Below, piece by piece: positions 24,231-33,470 of a stretch of DNA of 64,000 bases. Below the pieces are notes generated by a model. That model was given only the letters and a program-made list of their open reading frames with translations, did no database searches and was not told where the DNA came from. Source of the stretch: Isoetes taiwanensis. Lineage: Eukaryota > Streptophyta > Lycopodiopsida > Isoetales > Isoetaceae. The DNA is taken from positions 14,082,079-14,146,078 of the forward strand of contig JAJEKV010000030.1 in assembly GCA_021234155.1 (NCBI GenBank), written 5' to 3'. Each line of letters begins with the position of its first letter. Position 1 is the stretch's first letter. The translations under genes and the position numbers were made by a program.

Positions 24231-24234
24231 GGAA

Positions 24235-24780
24235 TACAAGCTTGTTGGAGCATTCCTAAATAGCTAGGCAATTTGAAAAACTTTCAAATTTTAAGTTTAT
24301 CTCAGAACTCATTTGGGGGAAGAATACCTAAACAACTTGGCAAGTTAAGCAGCCTTCAACATTTAGATCTAAGCTATAACATGCTTGTTGAATCTATTCC
24401 TGAAGATCTAGGAAGTTTATAGAGTCTGGCAATACTGGACTTAAGTGGAAATGCATTGAGTAGTTTTATTCCATGTAGTTTTAGAAACCTTAGCAAGCTA
24501 TAAAAGATGGGCCTAAGCAAGAAATGAACTAAGTGGAACCCATCTAGAATCATTTGGGGAGTTATAGAGTATCGTTTTTTTTGGCATTTATTGATAACAA
24601 ATTAACAGGGGGGATTCCAAATTCGTTGAATAGGTTAGTAAGTCTGCAGTACTTAATAATGGAAAATAGTCCCATATTTATGACATTGCCAGACTTTTGA
24701 GATAGTCTAGGCAACATAATAGAACTGAGACTCCCAAACTCAAGTTGATTCCTAAGTGGGTAAAATTTTGGCCCCATAGC
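24235..24780 (+). pseudogene. LRR receptor-type gene fragment, left part
   Basis: About 180 codons of extracellular-type plant leucine-rich repeats, as in receptor-like kinases or receptor-like proteins. Repeats read GRIPKQLGKLSSLQHLDLSY, IPEDLGSL.SLAILDLSGN and LTGGIPNSLNRLVSLQYL, with the 24-residue spacing and IP motif of that class. At least six stops and several frameshifts break it. The reading is cut at the insertion of the 16-kb LTR retrotransposon, and LRR-like text seems to resume after it near 41.09-41.2 kb. No signal peptide or kinase part is visible. Confidence 0.8.
24776..24780. repeat. target-site duplication, left (ATAGC)
   Basis: ATAGC directly precedes the 5' LTR and is repeated directly after the 3' LTR (40814-40818). 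A perfect 5-bp duplication is what Ty3/gypsy integrases leave, and it proves the two LTRs are the ends of one insertion. Confidence 0.95.
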
Positions 24781-26340
24781 TGTGACGTTCCAAAGCCACG
24801 AGATACGGGTCCCGGGGCGTATCTTTATGTTGCCCTCACACGCCAAGACACGCCACTCAATCCGACGTGTACGCCAACGGATAGCCAGGTAAGTAGCCCT
24901 AGGGGCAACTTGCTAGGTATGTTCATATGTTATTAATGTGCACATGTGCACATTAATGTGGGCACACCTTTCCATGTACGCACATTTTGCCACCTAGCCA
25001 TTAAAGGCAAGTGGGGCCTCTCCAATTATCCCACATGCCAAAATGGGTAATTGGAAACCCTAGCCCTAAACCCCATGTCTATTTAGGGTAGGAAAACCCA
25101 ACTTGCTAGTTTTTAGTCCATAGGGTTTTAGAGCTGCTTTTGGCTGCCCGAGCCAAAGCGCCTCCCGAGCCCGGCCTTGCAGTGCATCGGTTTCCGATTC
25201 GATCAGCTCAAAGCAGGATGGTTGAACTTCGGGTCGAGGGAGGAGCCACTCAAGGATCAGGTATTTGGTCAATTTAATAGCTTAAACCGTCTTCTAGTCA
25301 TAGAATCAGTAGGTTTAATCTATTAAATTGCCCATAGCAGCTATCTAGATCTCTAGATTCCAGACACTAACTAAAGAACCTAACTCTGTGACATAGATTA
25401 GATCTAGTTCTTTAGTTCTTCTGTGATGTATATGGGTGATGTATCTCTGTGAACTCCTTGTATTGGGAAGGGGGGTAGAGGCCCTAAGGCTTTGTAGTTG
25501 ATGCTCCTAGAGTAGCCTCTCTAGCACACTGTAGATTCGGCCTGTGTACAAGAGCCACACCTGGTTGTGGGTGAAGGGGCCAGACTGGCTAAGAAGGAGA
25601 TTCATGTCCTGACTCTTGAACGATCCCTCTGGTGTGTAAGGCCTACCAAGGATCATTGTGACTAGGCCTAATGGCTTACCACTGCGTGCGGGTAAGGCAT
25701 GGGCTCGACACCCGTGAAGTGGTGTACACTTTCCAGTGGGTTCCCACGTCGAATACCTGCGGTGGCCTCTAGTCACCTTGAGTCAAGATACGTGATCTCT
25801 GAGGGGAGCGATCCTTCCTACCCCAACGGCGGGAGGATGAGACCCGTGAATAGCCCCTTGGCTATGCATCCCGGCGGCTGCTGATCCAGTCCCAACACTT
25901 TTCACCTACTCGCAAAGTGTACACAGGAGGGGCGGATGGAGGGACAACCCTATGCCATGTTCTTATGCCCGACCAAATCCATTGCCATGAATTCTCGGCT
26001 CAGAATGAACTCGAGACCCAAGCCGTCGGTCATCCCTTTGAGTCCGAGCCCCTGTAGGATTTCCGATGTGATAATGTGATCATTGTGTATGCAGATGTTG
26101 ATGTACCACCCTTCGGGTGGTTGGAGGATTATGTTGTATCTTACGACATGTATGTTTACGCCCCAGCACTAGGTAGGCCCCGAGGGAGACGGGGTAGGAA
26201 TGACACCTTCACTCTTCCCACCGGGACTCGCTAGGTGCGATGATATGTGGAGGGCCCCAGCATCGGTGTGGAGCTGGTATGGGGAAGAACTCTGTTTGTA
26301 TAAGTGCTTGTGGGGCAATCTCGCGAAGTAGGGGCGACAC
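24781..26340 (+). mobile_element. 5' LTR
   Basis: Begins TGTGACGTTCC and ends GTAGGGGCGACAC just before the primer site. Its partner 3' LTR starts TGTGGCGTTCC and ends GGGGACGTCACA, so the family ends are TGTGACG...CGTCACA. It carries the conserved palindrome, a CTATTTAGGGTAGG block, a CTTGTATTGG block, and the CACCCTTCGGGTGG hairpin near 26108. An LTR supplies promoter, polyadenylation and integration ends. Confidence 0.93.
24932..24957. promoter_or_regulatory. 26-bp perfect palindrome in the 5' LTR
   Basis: ATTAATGTGCACA followed by its exact reverse complement. The same palindrome is intact in the 3' LTR (39407-39432) although the surrounding LTR sequence has diverged. It may be a binding site for a dimeric regulator or a cruciform; function is inference. 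Confidence 0.7.
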
Positions 26341-26343
26341 CGC

Positions 26344-26355
26344 TGGTATCGAGCA
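26344..26355 (+). other. primer binding site (initiator tRNA-Met type)
   Basis: TGGTATCGAGC directly after the 5' LTR is one base short of TGGTATCAGAGC, the usual complement to the 3' end of plant initiator tRNA-Met. It primes minus-strand cDNA in most plant LTR retrotransposons. Confidence 0.85.
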
Positions 26356-26542
26356 ATGTTCTTGGAGACCAAGAGCAAAGCACCGCCATGCTCCAGTAGT
26401 ACTAACTTGATAGGATCCTCAAGCCTCGAAAAGTGGGAAATTTTTTCTCATTTTTGTAGTTTATGCTAAGCTAGTAACAATTAAGTGAATTGGAATTTAA
26501 TAAGACTAAAAAGAATGAGCCAAAAATTTTACAAGTGAGGTG

Positions 26543-26609
26543 GTCTCACAGCTCGCGCCTGGTCGAAGAACTAAATTTTTAGTTTTTGAGCCGAGGCTAG
26601 TCGTGAGAC
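26543..26609. repeat. hairpin A (first of four)
   Basis: About 67 bases from GTCTCACAGCTCGCGCC to a complementary CGTGAGAC end, with an inner AACTAAA/TTTAGTT-type pair. The right arm is degraded compared with copies C and D. Confidence 0.75.
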
Positions 26610-26729
26610 ATCGAAACAAGATCACCAAAACATGGCAATTTGGGAAAAGTAATGTGGTAAGGCTAGTTCTAAGGTAGGAATTAATTAGAATAGCATGTTT
26701 TAATTACCCAAATAACCTAGAAATGTCGA

Positions 26730-26792
26730 GATCTCACGGCTTCGGTCTGGTCTAAAAAACTAAACTTTAGTTTTTTGAGCCGAGGCTATAGC
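26730..26792. repeat. hairpin B
   Basis: Second copy in the leader of the histone cassette: GATCTCACGGCTTCGG pairs with CTATAGCCGCGGAGACC, with AAACTAAA/TTTAGTTT in the middle. It lies about 110 bases before the cassette's TATA-like box. Confidence 0.75.
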
Positions 26793-26889
26793 CGCGGAGA
26801 CCAATAGGTAGAAAAAGTCTTAAATAAGTGTAAATTTTAACTAAGTAGGTGCCTTAGCATGTTAAATAGAGCAACTTGAAATTTGACCT

Positions 26890-26933
26890 AAAATTTTTCC
26901 AAGCTATAAATAGATGTAAACCCCCCTCATTTC
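26890..26933 (+). promoter_or_regulatory. TATA-like promoter of the histone cassette
   Basis: TTTTTCCAAG, then CTATAAATAG (26904-26913), then ACCCCCCTCATTTC, about 100 bases before the histone-like ATG. The same three elements in the same order lie before the second accessory ORF. The spacing fits a TATA box with a ~75-base untranslated leader, separate from the LTR promoter. No transcription data are available here. Confidence 0.65.
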
Positions 26934-27013
26934 CTCGTCCCAGCCCTAGAAATCCGATCTTCCGCACTTAGGCGATCTTTGGTAGCTTAGATCCGATCGG
27001 CGATCCGTAAAAC

Positions 27014-28270
27014 ATGGCCCGAACCAAACGGACCGCCCGAAGCGTCGCCCAGGCCCGAAACCACCGGCATGCTACTGAAATCATTCGGCGGATGCCCCAG
27101 AGAGGCTCATGAAAGGGGTCATTAAGCCCAGACGAGGAAGACATCTCGAGGAAGCGGGACACACATCCGTCGATTGATGTCTTCAATCGCCAGTGGAGCA
27201 AAGACGAGGCCACATCACCAACCTCCATGGATGAAGAGATAAGGAGGCATAAGGAGGAAATAGAGCTGAGATCAGGCAGCAGAAAGAGCAAGATCCATTC
27301 GATGCAAACCACGGGAGATCCTGAGACGAAACAAAGGGCAAGGTGGATTCTGAACCAAATGAGGGAAGAACAGGTTCATTAGGAAGTACAACGCTCTGAG
27401 AAGAGGGAACGTAAGAAGAGGAAAAGGGAAGAGGAGGAATAGAAGGCGCACGAGGAGAAGAAGAAGGCTTAAGGGCAAATTCGCGGATGGCTCAAGGAAG
27501 CCAAGGACGCCCCACCAAGGAGGAGGCCTAACCCCAAGATCAAGATCAAAGAACGGCAAGTTTGATCTAACCCTCCGAACCCTCCGACGATTCTTTTCCG
27601 GGACGACTCCACGCCATCCCCAATGCTGGAGGTGGAAGCTCTTCCAAAACCCCAGCGGATGAGCGGTAGTAATTCGAAACATACCGAAAGCAGCCCCAAA
27701 GAAGATCAAGTCAGGAAGCCCCCAGTACCCTGGCTTGGGATAGGAAGAAACAGACCCGCGACACCCCTGAAGCCTACACCTCACCGGGTCAAAATATACG
27801 AAAGGAAGATGAGGGAGCACGAGGCTTATATGAAGAAATGGGAGGCCTACAGCAAGTACTACGAAGAAAACAAGGTTGCATTTGTTGAAGGAGGACGGCC
27901 AACAAAGGAGCAGACCTTAAAGCCGCCACCACCAAAGCCCAAGGCTCCCAAGCCACCACCCAAGAAGAAGAAGAGGCTCGACAGGAAGGAGGTGGAGAGG
28001 AGAGCGCTAAGGGAGATTAGGCACTTCCAGCGCAGCTACGGTCTTCTAATCCCCCGTGCCCCCTTTGCTCGGTTAGTTCGAGAAGTGATGCAGGCCTACA
28101 GGACGGACTTCAGGGTCACGGACGAGGCGCTACTGGCAATGCAAGAAGCGGCTGAGGCAAAGATAGTGCAACATTTTGAAGACTCAACAGCTTGCACTGT
28201 TCATGCCAAGCGGGTGACCCTCATGCGACAAGACATGAGTCTCGCGAGCCGCATAAAGCTTTTTTTGTAA
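27014..28270 (+). pseudogene. histone H3-like protein encoded inside the retrotransposon
   Basis: One frame of 418 codons. The start has a strong context (A at -3, G at +4) and gives MARTKRTAR, the H3 tail with R2, K4, T6 and R8 kept but Ser in place of K9. Residues ~30-300 are charged and low-complexity; 261-291 form an aromatic, charged helix-like segment; 303-321 are Pro/Lys-rich like a nuclear-localisation signal. Residues ~330-418 are an H3 histone fold: LREIRHFQ (alpha-N), LLIPRAPFARLVRE (alpha-1), ALLAMQEAAEA (alpha-2), FEDS, CTVHAKRVTLMRQDMSLA (loop 2 and alpha-3). HFQ and LLIP recall plant centromeric H3, but loop 1 has no insertion. Stops lie at codons 33 (TGA), 123 and 143 (TAG), 153 (TAA) and 184 (TGA); no frameshift is seen. 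The histone fold itself is intact. H3 pairs with H4 in nucleosomes; here a role in directing the element or altering host chromatin is inference. Confidence 0.9.
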
Positions 28271-28405
28271 ATAATTGAAAATTTTGTAATATAGAGCAAT
28301 TTTGTGTATTTTTATTGCCTGAACTTGATTAATTAGGACAAGTTAGTAAGTTTTAACTTTTATTTCAGCAAAATAGGACATTTGCTTGAACCAGAAAAAG
28401 ATAAT
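28271..28405 (+). other. AT-rich 3' flank of the histone cassette
   Basis: AT-rich sequence with TTTTGTAATATAG-type text after the stop codon, fitting a short 3' untranslated region with polyadenylation signals. No hairpin terminator. Confidence 0.4.
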
Positions 28406-28476
28406 GTCTCACGAATTCATGCGCTTTGGTCAAGAAACTAAAATTTAGTTTTTGAGCGAGGCGCAAGCTGTGAGAC
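28406..28476. repeat. hairpin C
   Basis: GTCTCACGAATTCATGCGC pairs with GCGCAAGCTGTGAGAC, with AAACTAAA/TTTAGTTT in the middle. First hairpin of the second cassette. Confidence 0.8.
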
Positions 28477-28610
28477 CTTGCCCAAAACTTGGCCAAAACA
28501 GCTCCAAATTGACCAAATAAGGGGTCAATTCTACCTGATTTGATGAGTCCATCCCCTTTACACCCTTAGTTTACCCAAATCGGACACCTTTTGATCGAAA
28601 TGAGACTGAT

Positions 28611-28677
28611 GTCTCATAGCTCGCGCCTGGTCGAAGAACTAAACTTTAGTTTTTGAGCGAGGCGCAAGCTATGAGAC
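28611..28677. repeat. hairpin D, best preserved
   Basis: A 67-base near-perfect foldback: the arm GTCTCATAGCTCGCGCCT pairs with AGGCGCAAGCTATGAGAC, then mismatches, then AACTAAA/TTTAGTT at the centre. About 26 of 33 arm positions pair. It shares its text with copy A, so all four are one family. Confidence 0.88.
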
Positions 28678-28824
28678 CTCCTACCATTTCTTCACCAGAA
28701 CTTGTCCAAATCATCTTCAACCTGTTGTATAGCATCTTTAGGTAATCCAGCCATGTTCAAACACTTGATCTAGTCTTCAAATTTCCATTTTGACCTCAGA
28801 TAGACTAGAATTACCCAACCCCAG

Positions 28825-28887
28825 GAATTTTCCAAGTCACCCAAAAATTAGGGTTTCCCCCTTTTCTATAAATAGACCCCTCATTTC
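28825..28887 (+). promoter_or_regulatory. TATA-like promoter of the second accessory cassette
   Basis: ATTTTCCAAG, then CTATAAATAG (28866-28875) and ACCCCTCATTTC, about 115 bases before the next ATG. Same element order as before the histone-like ORF, showing that the two cassettes share a duplicated promoter module. Confidence 0.65.
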
Positions 28888-28988
28888 TCAGATAGCACCC
28901 TACAAAACTGCTCCTGCCTTTTCAGCCGATTTCTCAACTCCCTGAGGCGCTCTTGCAATCGTTTGATACCCTCTTCCGCATTTAACCA

Positions 28989-30332
28989 ATGGCAACCTCG
29001 ACTTTTCGCGTGGATGGTACAGTATGCCGGCTCATCTTCTTAGGCCGCGTCGACCAAATCTTCCATATCTTCGGGAAGGAGGTAGATGTCAAAGCAACCT
29101 TGCACGCAACCCAAGCTACGGTAGAGTCTTCTTGTCCGAAGTTCCAAGCTAGGGTAGAACCGGCCGGTCAGTGCAACTCCCCCTTGCATAGGCTACTTTG
29201 TTCCTAGGCAATCCCGCATAGCGAAGATTAGGTGATGTTCCAAACATTGCCAAGCACTGAGAAACAAGGCGCAGCGCACACCCGAGCCAATGGTTCTAAC
29301 TGTGAATAGGACCAAGTACTTCTTTCAACACGCCTTTGGCAATCTTTCTTACCCAATCGCGGCCGAGAACACCGCGGGGAAACCTCTATTCCCCCATGGA
29401 CGTGGACCCATTAGCCATAGCAAAGAGAGCAACGGCTCCTTCGCAGCATGAACAGGAGCAGAAGGAAAAGAAGAGAGGACTCGCACGCGGCGTAGAATCC
29501 CGAGAGGAGGAGGGGAGGACTATGTCGCCTCGACCCGCCAGAGGAACGGCGACAAAAGCGTAACAAGAGTGGCAAGACTTCGAGAAAGCAGCAAACTCTT
29601 AAGTCGCCCACCCCTTGGGTTAGGCATTACAAGCCTAGCCCCCATTATTGTCGGCGCAGGAGTTTCTACCCTAAGCGACATCCAAAACCTTCCTGAGTGG
29701 AAAGGGAGTACGGACCGAAAGAGTTGCTGCACCAGCTCGGAAGAGGGACCTAGATCGACTTCATCGTCCGAGGAGATCGACTTGATCCGCCATGCGACCT
29801 CAAACATCCTAACGGCAAGCTCTTCCGCAACACCTCCCCGGAGAGAAGAGGCGACCGGACCTCGGAGGGCTTCGCCAAATGGGGACCTGAGGGAGCTCAC
29901 CACGATTGGAGGTTGATGACTTTGCAAGCGCATTATAGAGCTGGATACCGGAAGGTTTTAGGACCCATCTCGCCAATCCACGTGCGTTGCGGTATTACCT
30001 TCCCCGCCGATGGATGGAAGAATAGCGGTAATCCATCGCAAGTTCACCCCGCAGGCGCAGGAAGGAGTCACGATGCTGATTGCACTCGGGGATTCTGCCG
30101 GCATCGCCGTTGCCCCTCAACACCGGTATGCAATCCCGTGAAGAGAGGTAGCACTTTCGATGTTTTTCGACTTTGCCATACCTTACAAAGGCAGGGAAGA
30201 CTCAAGGACCCGGCGTATACCTCCGACCGCAGAGTAGAAGACTTGGCGAGAGCTTTGCAGGGCGGGTCTTCAGCCAATGTCCTTAGGAACTTGGGTCATT
30301 TAGTGGCAAGTGAAAAAGTTCCTAGAGGATAA
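28989..30332 (+). pseudogene. second accessory ORF, broken, unidentified
   Basis: The frame begins MATSTFRVDGTVCRL at an ATG placed like the histone start in the first cassette. It runs about 70 codons to a stop, then coding-like text continues in other frames: a Lys/Glu/Arg-rich part (29336-29563), PLGLGITSLAPIIVGAG and IQNLPEWKG (29569-29916), and a last frame with FDVFRLCHTLQRQGRLKDP, VEDLARALQGGS and LRNLGHLVASEK ending at 30332. At ~1.34 kb it is about as long as the histone-like ORF. I do not recognise it. Short resemblances to histone H4 (LQRQGR) and to other histone folds exist but are weak and need frame changes. An AT-rich, UTR-like stretch follows before gag. Confidence 0.5.
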
Positions 30333-30522
30333 TCCATCTTACCGGCGGCAGCAAGAATAATTAGCAATCTTGATCCCGGAAGTTTTCATTTTGTTAGCAA
30401 ATTATAAAATATGAATATAATTTCTTTTACACTATAAATGTTTTGTTAATGTATTTTGTGTCCCCAACTATACCAACAAAACATAAATAATGCAAGAGAA
30501 CAAGTAAAACTAACCATATAGC

Positions 30523-31702
30523 CATGAACCACTTGTGTATGCAGCTAGAGGCCTAAGCGCAGGGGAACGACAACGGCGAGAACTTATGGAAGAACAGAGT
30601 CCGCCAGTGCCCGCAAGGAAGGAACTTTGTTGAATTTGAACCCATGACCGGGAAGAGGAAATATCCGCAGATGAGGACGGACCTTGAGCGGATAAAGGCT
30701 TTGCTAGCCGCATGCTGTGAGGAGGTTCGGTGGGTATTGCTTAATCCGCCGCAGCACGAGAAACGAAAGAGACAAGAAGAGGAGCAAGAGAAGGAGATCC
30801 TCCAGCCCGAATCTTCCGACTCAAGCTCGATTCACTGACCGGAGGAAGAAGAAGAGAATCAAGACCTAACGATGGAAGGCGAGGAACACCGGACGGACGG
30901 CAAAGGGACACAAGAACCTCGACTACCGTAAGAAAGTAGACTCAAGATGATTGGGAAATGTTTGAAGGCCAGAAGTCGGTGCAATTCTCAGCGAGAATAG
31001 GTCGCATGGAGGCTAAGTTGGCTTGAATGAGATGAGCTAATATGGCAACGCCTATGGTATGAAGGATAAGGATAAAGGTAGGGTGGCAACAAATAACCCA
31101 AGGGAGCAACACGATTTGGTGGAAGGGTTACGCCAAGGCTCATGGCTTGCTGGATGCTTGCGTGTTCAAGAAGTTTGCTAAAGCCTTCTCTGCCGCCATT
31201 ACGCCCAAGAGAGCACAAGTCCAAAGATGATGCAAGAGGTTCTACAGGTTGCAGCAAGGCAACAAATCAGTGCAGAAATATACAGAGGAGTTCATGAGGC
31301 TGAGGCTATATGTGCCAAAGTTAGGTGAGAACCATGCAGTAGAAAGCTACATTGAAGGTCTGAATGAGGAGATCCGCAAGCTTGTAAGGGCAATAAACCC
31401 TAAGACAGTATCAGAAGGAGAGTCCAAGGCAATAAGCTTGCAAGGAACAGGACCTCAGAATAGCGGGCAGAGGCAGCAATATTACCAGGATAAAGGCAAG
31501 GCAGCAGGTAGTTATAGCCCGAGGACAGCCAGCCCAGGACCAGCTAGAGCCCCATATAGTAGCAATCAGGGGAAGCAGCAAGAGAAGAAGCAGGTGTCCT
31601 TCAAAGACAAGCAGGAAGGGTCAAACTACTCCAAAGCGGTGCGATCCTTTTTGCAGGCCATGCCCAAGGAAAAGAGACAGGAGTTCAACCAAGATTATAG
31701 AA
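30523..31702 (+). pseudogene. gag, N-terminal and capsid part
   Basis: Gag forms the virus-like particle. The N-terminal part has MTGKRKYPQMRTDLERIKAL and a charged EEEQEKE stretch. The capsid part reads TIWWKGYAKAHGLLDACVF, then FYRLQQGNKSVQKYTEEFMR and LYVPKLGENHAVESYIEGLN, a typical Ty3/gypsy retrotransposon gag order, followed by a Gln/Ser/Pro-rich linker and FLQAMPKEKRQEFNQ. Several stops and frameshifts lie before 31249; from there to the break it is open. It is interrupted by the insertion that follows and resumes with the zinc knuckle at about 34746. The start codon is uncertain. Confidence 0.85.
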
Positions 31703-31861
31703 ATACCATGTAATCAATTTCACATACCTTCATAAAACAATTTGTCATGCCTCCTCTAAAGCCATCATCTCCACATATATTCAATTGAATACTATTAGCA
31801 TAATCCAACAACCTCAACTTGAATCTAGACTTCGCCATCATACATCCAAGGATCCAACTAT

Positions 31862-31873
31862 GCTCTGATACCA
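31862..31873 (-). other. primer binding site of the inserted element
   Basis: Minus strand TGGTATCAGAGC, an exact match to the usual plant initiator tRNA-Met primer site, two bases after the LTR end ...CCGTCACA. It fixes the orientation of the inserted element. Confidence 0.9.
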
Positions 31874-31875
31874 AC

Positions 31876-32540
31876 TGTGACGGGCCTGGCCAGTTAACCT
31901 TTATGGTAACTGGAGATCCCATCAATCTCGACCATTGGATCTACTTAAGCTTAAAAACTTAAGAAATTAACTCATGCATCTGCAACAATAACACTTAGGT
32001 AAAGAATTTAATCTTTGTACATATTCTAAGGTTCCAAACATGTACTTGCCCATTACTCAGCAATATCCCTGCACACTATGAATGAGCTTAATAATTGTAA
32101 CTTCAAGCCCATATATAATAATAATAGTAATAATAATCAAGTTTATTGAATAGCAATCCACACACTTCTACTCTCGCCTCTCCGAAGCTTGGCTACTTTC
32201 CGGGGCATCTCACACCTCTGCTTACACCATCAACCCGCGGGGTTAGTCCACCGCGGACTAAGTGGGGATCGGGGGATCTAGGATATATATCTTAAAACAA
32301 TCACCACAAAGCCTTAACTTAGAACAATAACTTAGCCTTCACCGTAGCCTGCCCGCAACCTAGGTTACTTAGTCCAACAAGCATAATCACAATGCATAAT
32401 TACACCAAGCATGACCATTGCAACTTAATTCCAACATTAAAAACACATATACAATAACCAAGCAATCATAGCATCAACATTGCAACCAATATTCCTCACG
32501 GGTCGAGCAAGGTCAACTTTCGGTGATCGGGCCCGTGACA
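31876..32540 (-). mobile_element. LTR of the inserted element
   Basis: On the minus strand it starts TGTCACGGGCCCGATC and ends GGCCAGGCCCGTCACA; these ends are imperfect inverted repeats and TG...CA bounded. About 665 bp. The primer site directly follows, so it is the 5' LTR. Confidence 0.75.
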
Positions 32541-33418
32541 TAGAGGCGGGGTAACCACGCGTGTGTACACACCCATCCATATCCACGCCGGCGTCCAAAG
32601 ATTGGAGGACCACTTAATCGTTGCATGACGTTGTACCATCTGGTACCAGCGCCTAGATGTATAATACCATTTACATAGCAGCGTGCAATAACCCAGCCAG
32701 TCTCAGACCATCGCACCTAGACTCCGGCCCCAGAGGTCTATATCAAAGAATTATACTACACATAGATCACAATACTATGAATTCCACCCAATATCAATTA
32801 GGCACATTTCCATATCAAATTTACCTTAGAAATTCCATAATTTACACCTCATGCAACAAAGGAAATCGGTTATACGGCTCATATAAACATTACTATCTCT
32901 ACCATGCAACATGCAATGCCCGGTTAACTTAAGCAAAATACAACCTTCACTAATATCTTATTACTTTTAACTAGATCAACTTCCTTCAAATTACTACCTA
33001 TAACCTTAATGACGGTGGCTTCCATAACCCTGCTAACTAGTTTATTAAATTGGTTAATATGCTCGCTATCCATTAACCATGCATGCCTATTCATGACCAT
33101 GCTCATATGCTTTAACTCCAAGTTTATACTACGTTCAAAGCAATCATTATTAAATCAACACAGCTATACAAACACTAGAAAACCCCAGGTGTAAGGCTTG
33201 ATCCCCACACGGAAATCCCGCTTTTGCTTCTTACGCACTCCTAGCAACGCCTCCCGGATCTCTCGCACACAACTTCGGCTCCTTCAACAATCCATCGCAA
33301 TCTATCTCCTTCCGAATGCTTCACCATCACATAAAAAGACTTCTTTCCCCATGGAAAACTCCTTCCCCAAAGAAATCAAGAATAATATTGTTGCACTTAT
33401 ATAACCTAGCAATGCCCT

Positions 33419-33470
33419 TGCATGCATGCATGCATACACTGCATGCATGGACACATTGCATGCATGTATT
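33419..33470. repeat. GCAT/TGCATGCA palindromic repeat
   Basis: CTTGCATGCATGCATGCATAC, then two more CATGCATG blocks. Self-complementary at the tetramer level. Inside the insertion in gag. Confidence 0.8.

Noticed and set aside
23511-26795. GGAGACCAATAGGT shared by the LINE tail flank and hairpin B
   Set aside because: A single 14-base match between otherwise unrelated sequences; likely chance.
27272-27820. 182-codon minus-strand frame opposite the histone-like gene
   Set aside because: Leu/Phe/Pro-rich shadow of the Lys/Glu-rich linker on the plus strand.
27014-28270. Nuclear RNA editing (U-to-C) to remove the five stops, as in fern organelles
   Set aside because: That editing is known from organelles only, and gag-pol in the same element is also broken. 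Decay is simpler.
27014-28270. Calling the protein a true CENH3
   Set aside because: HFQ and LLIP fit CENH3, but loop 1 has canonical length and the tail starts like ordinary H3. Without a tree, 'H3-like' is the safe name.
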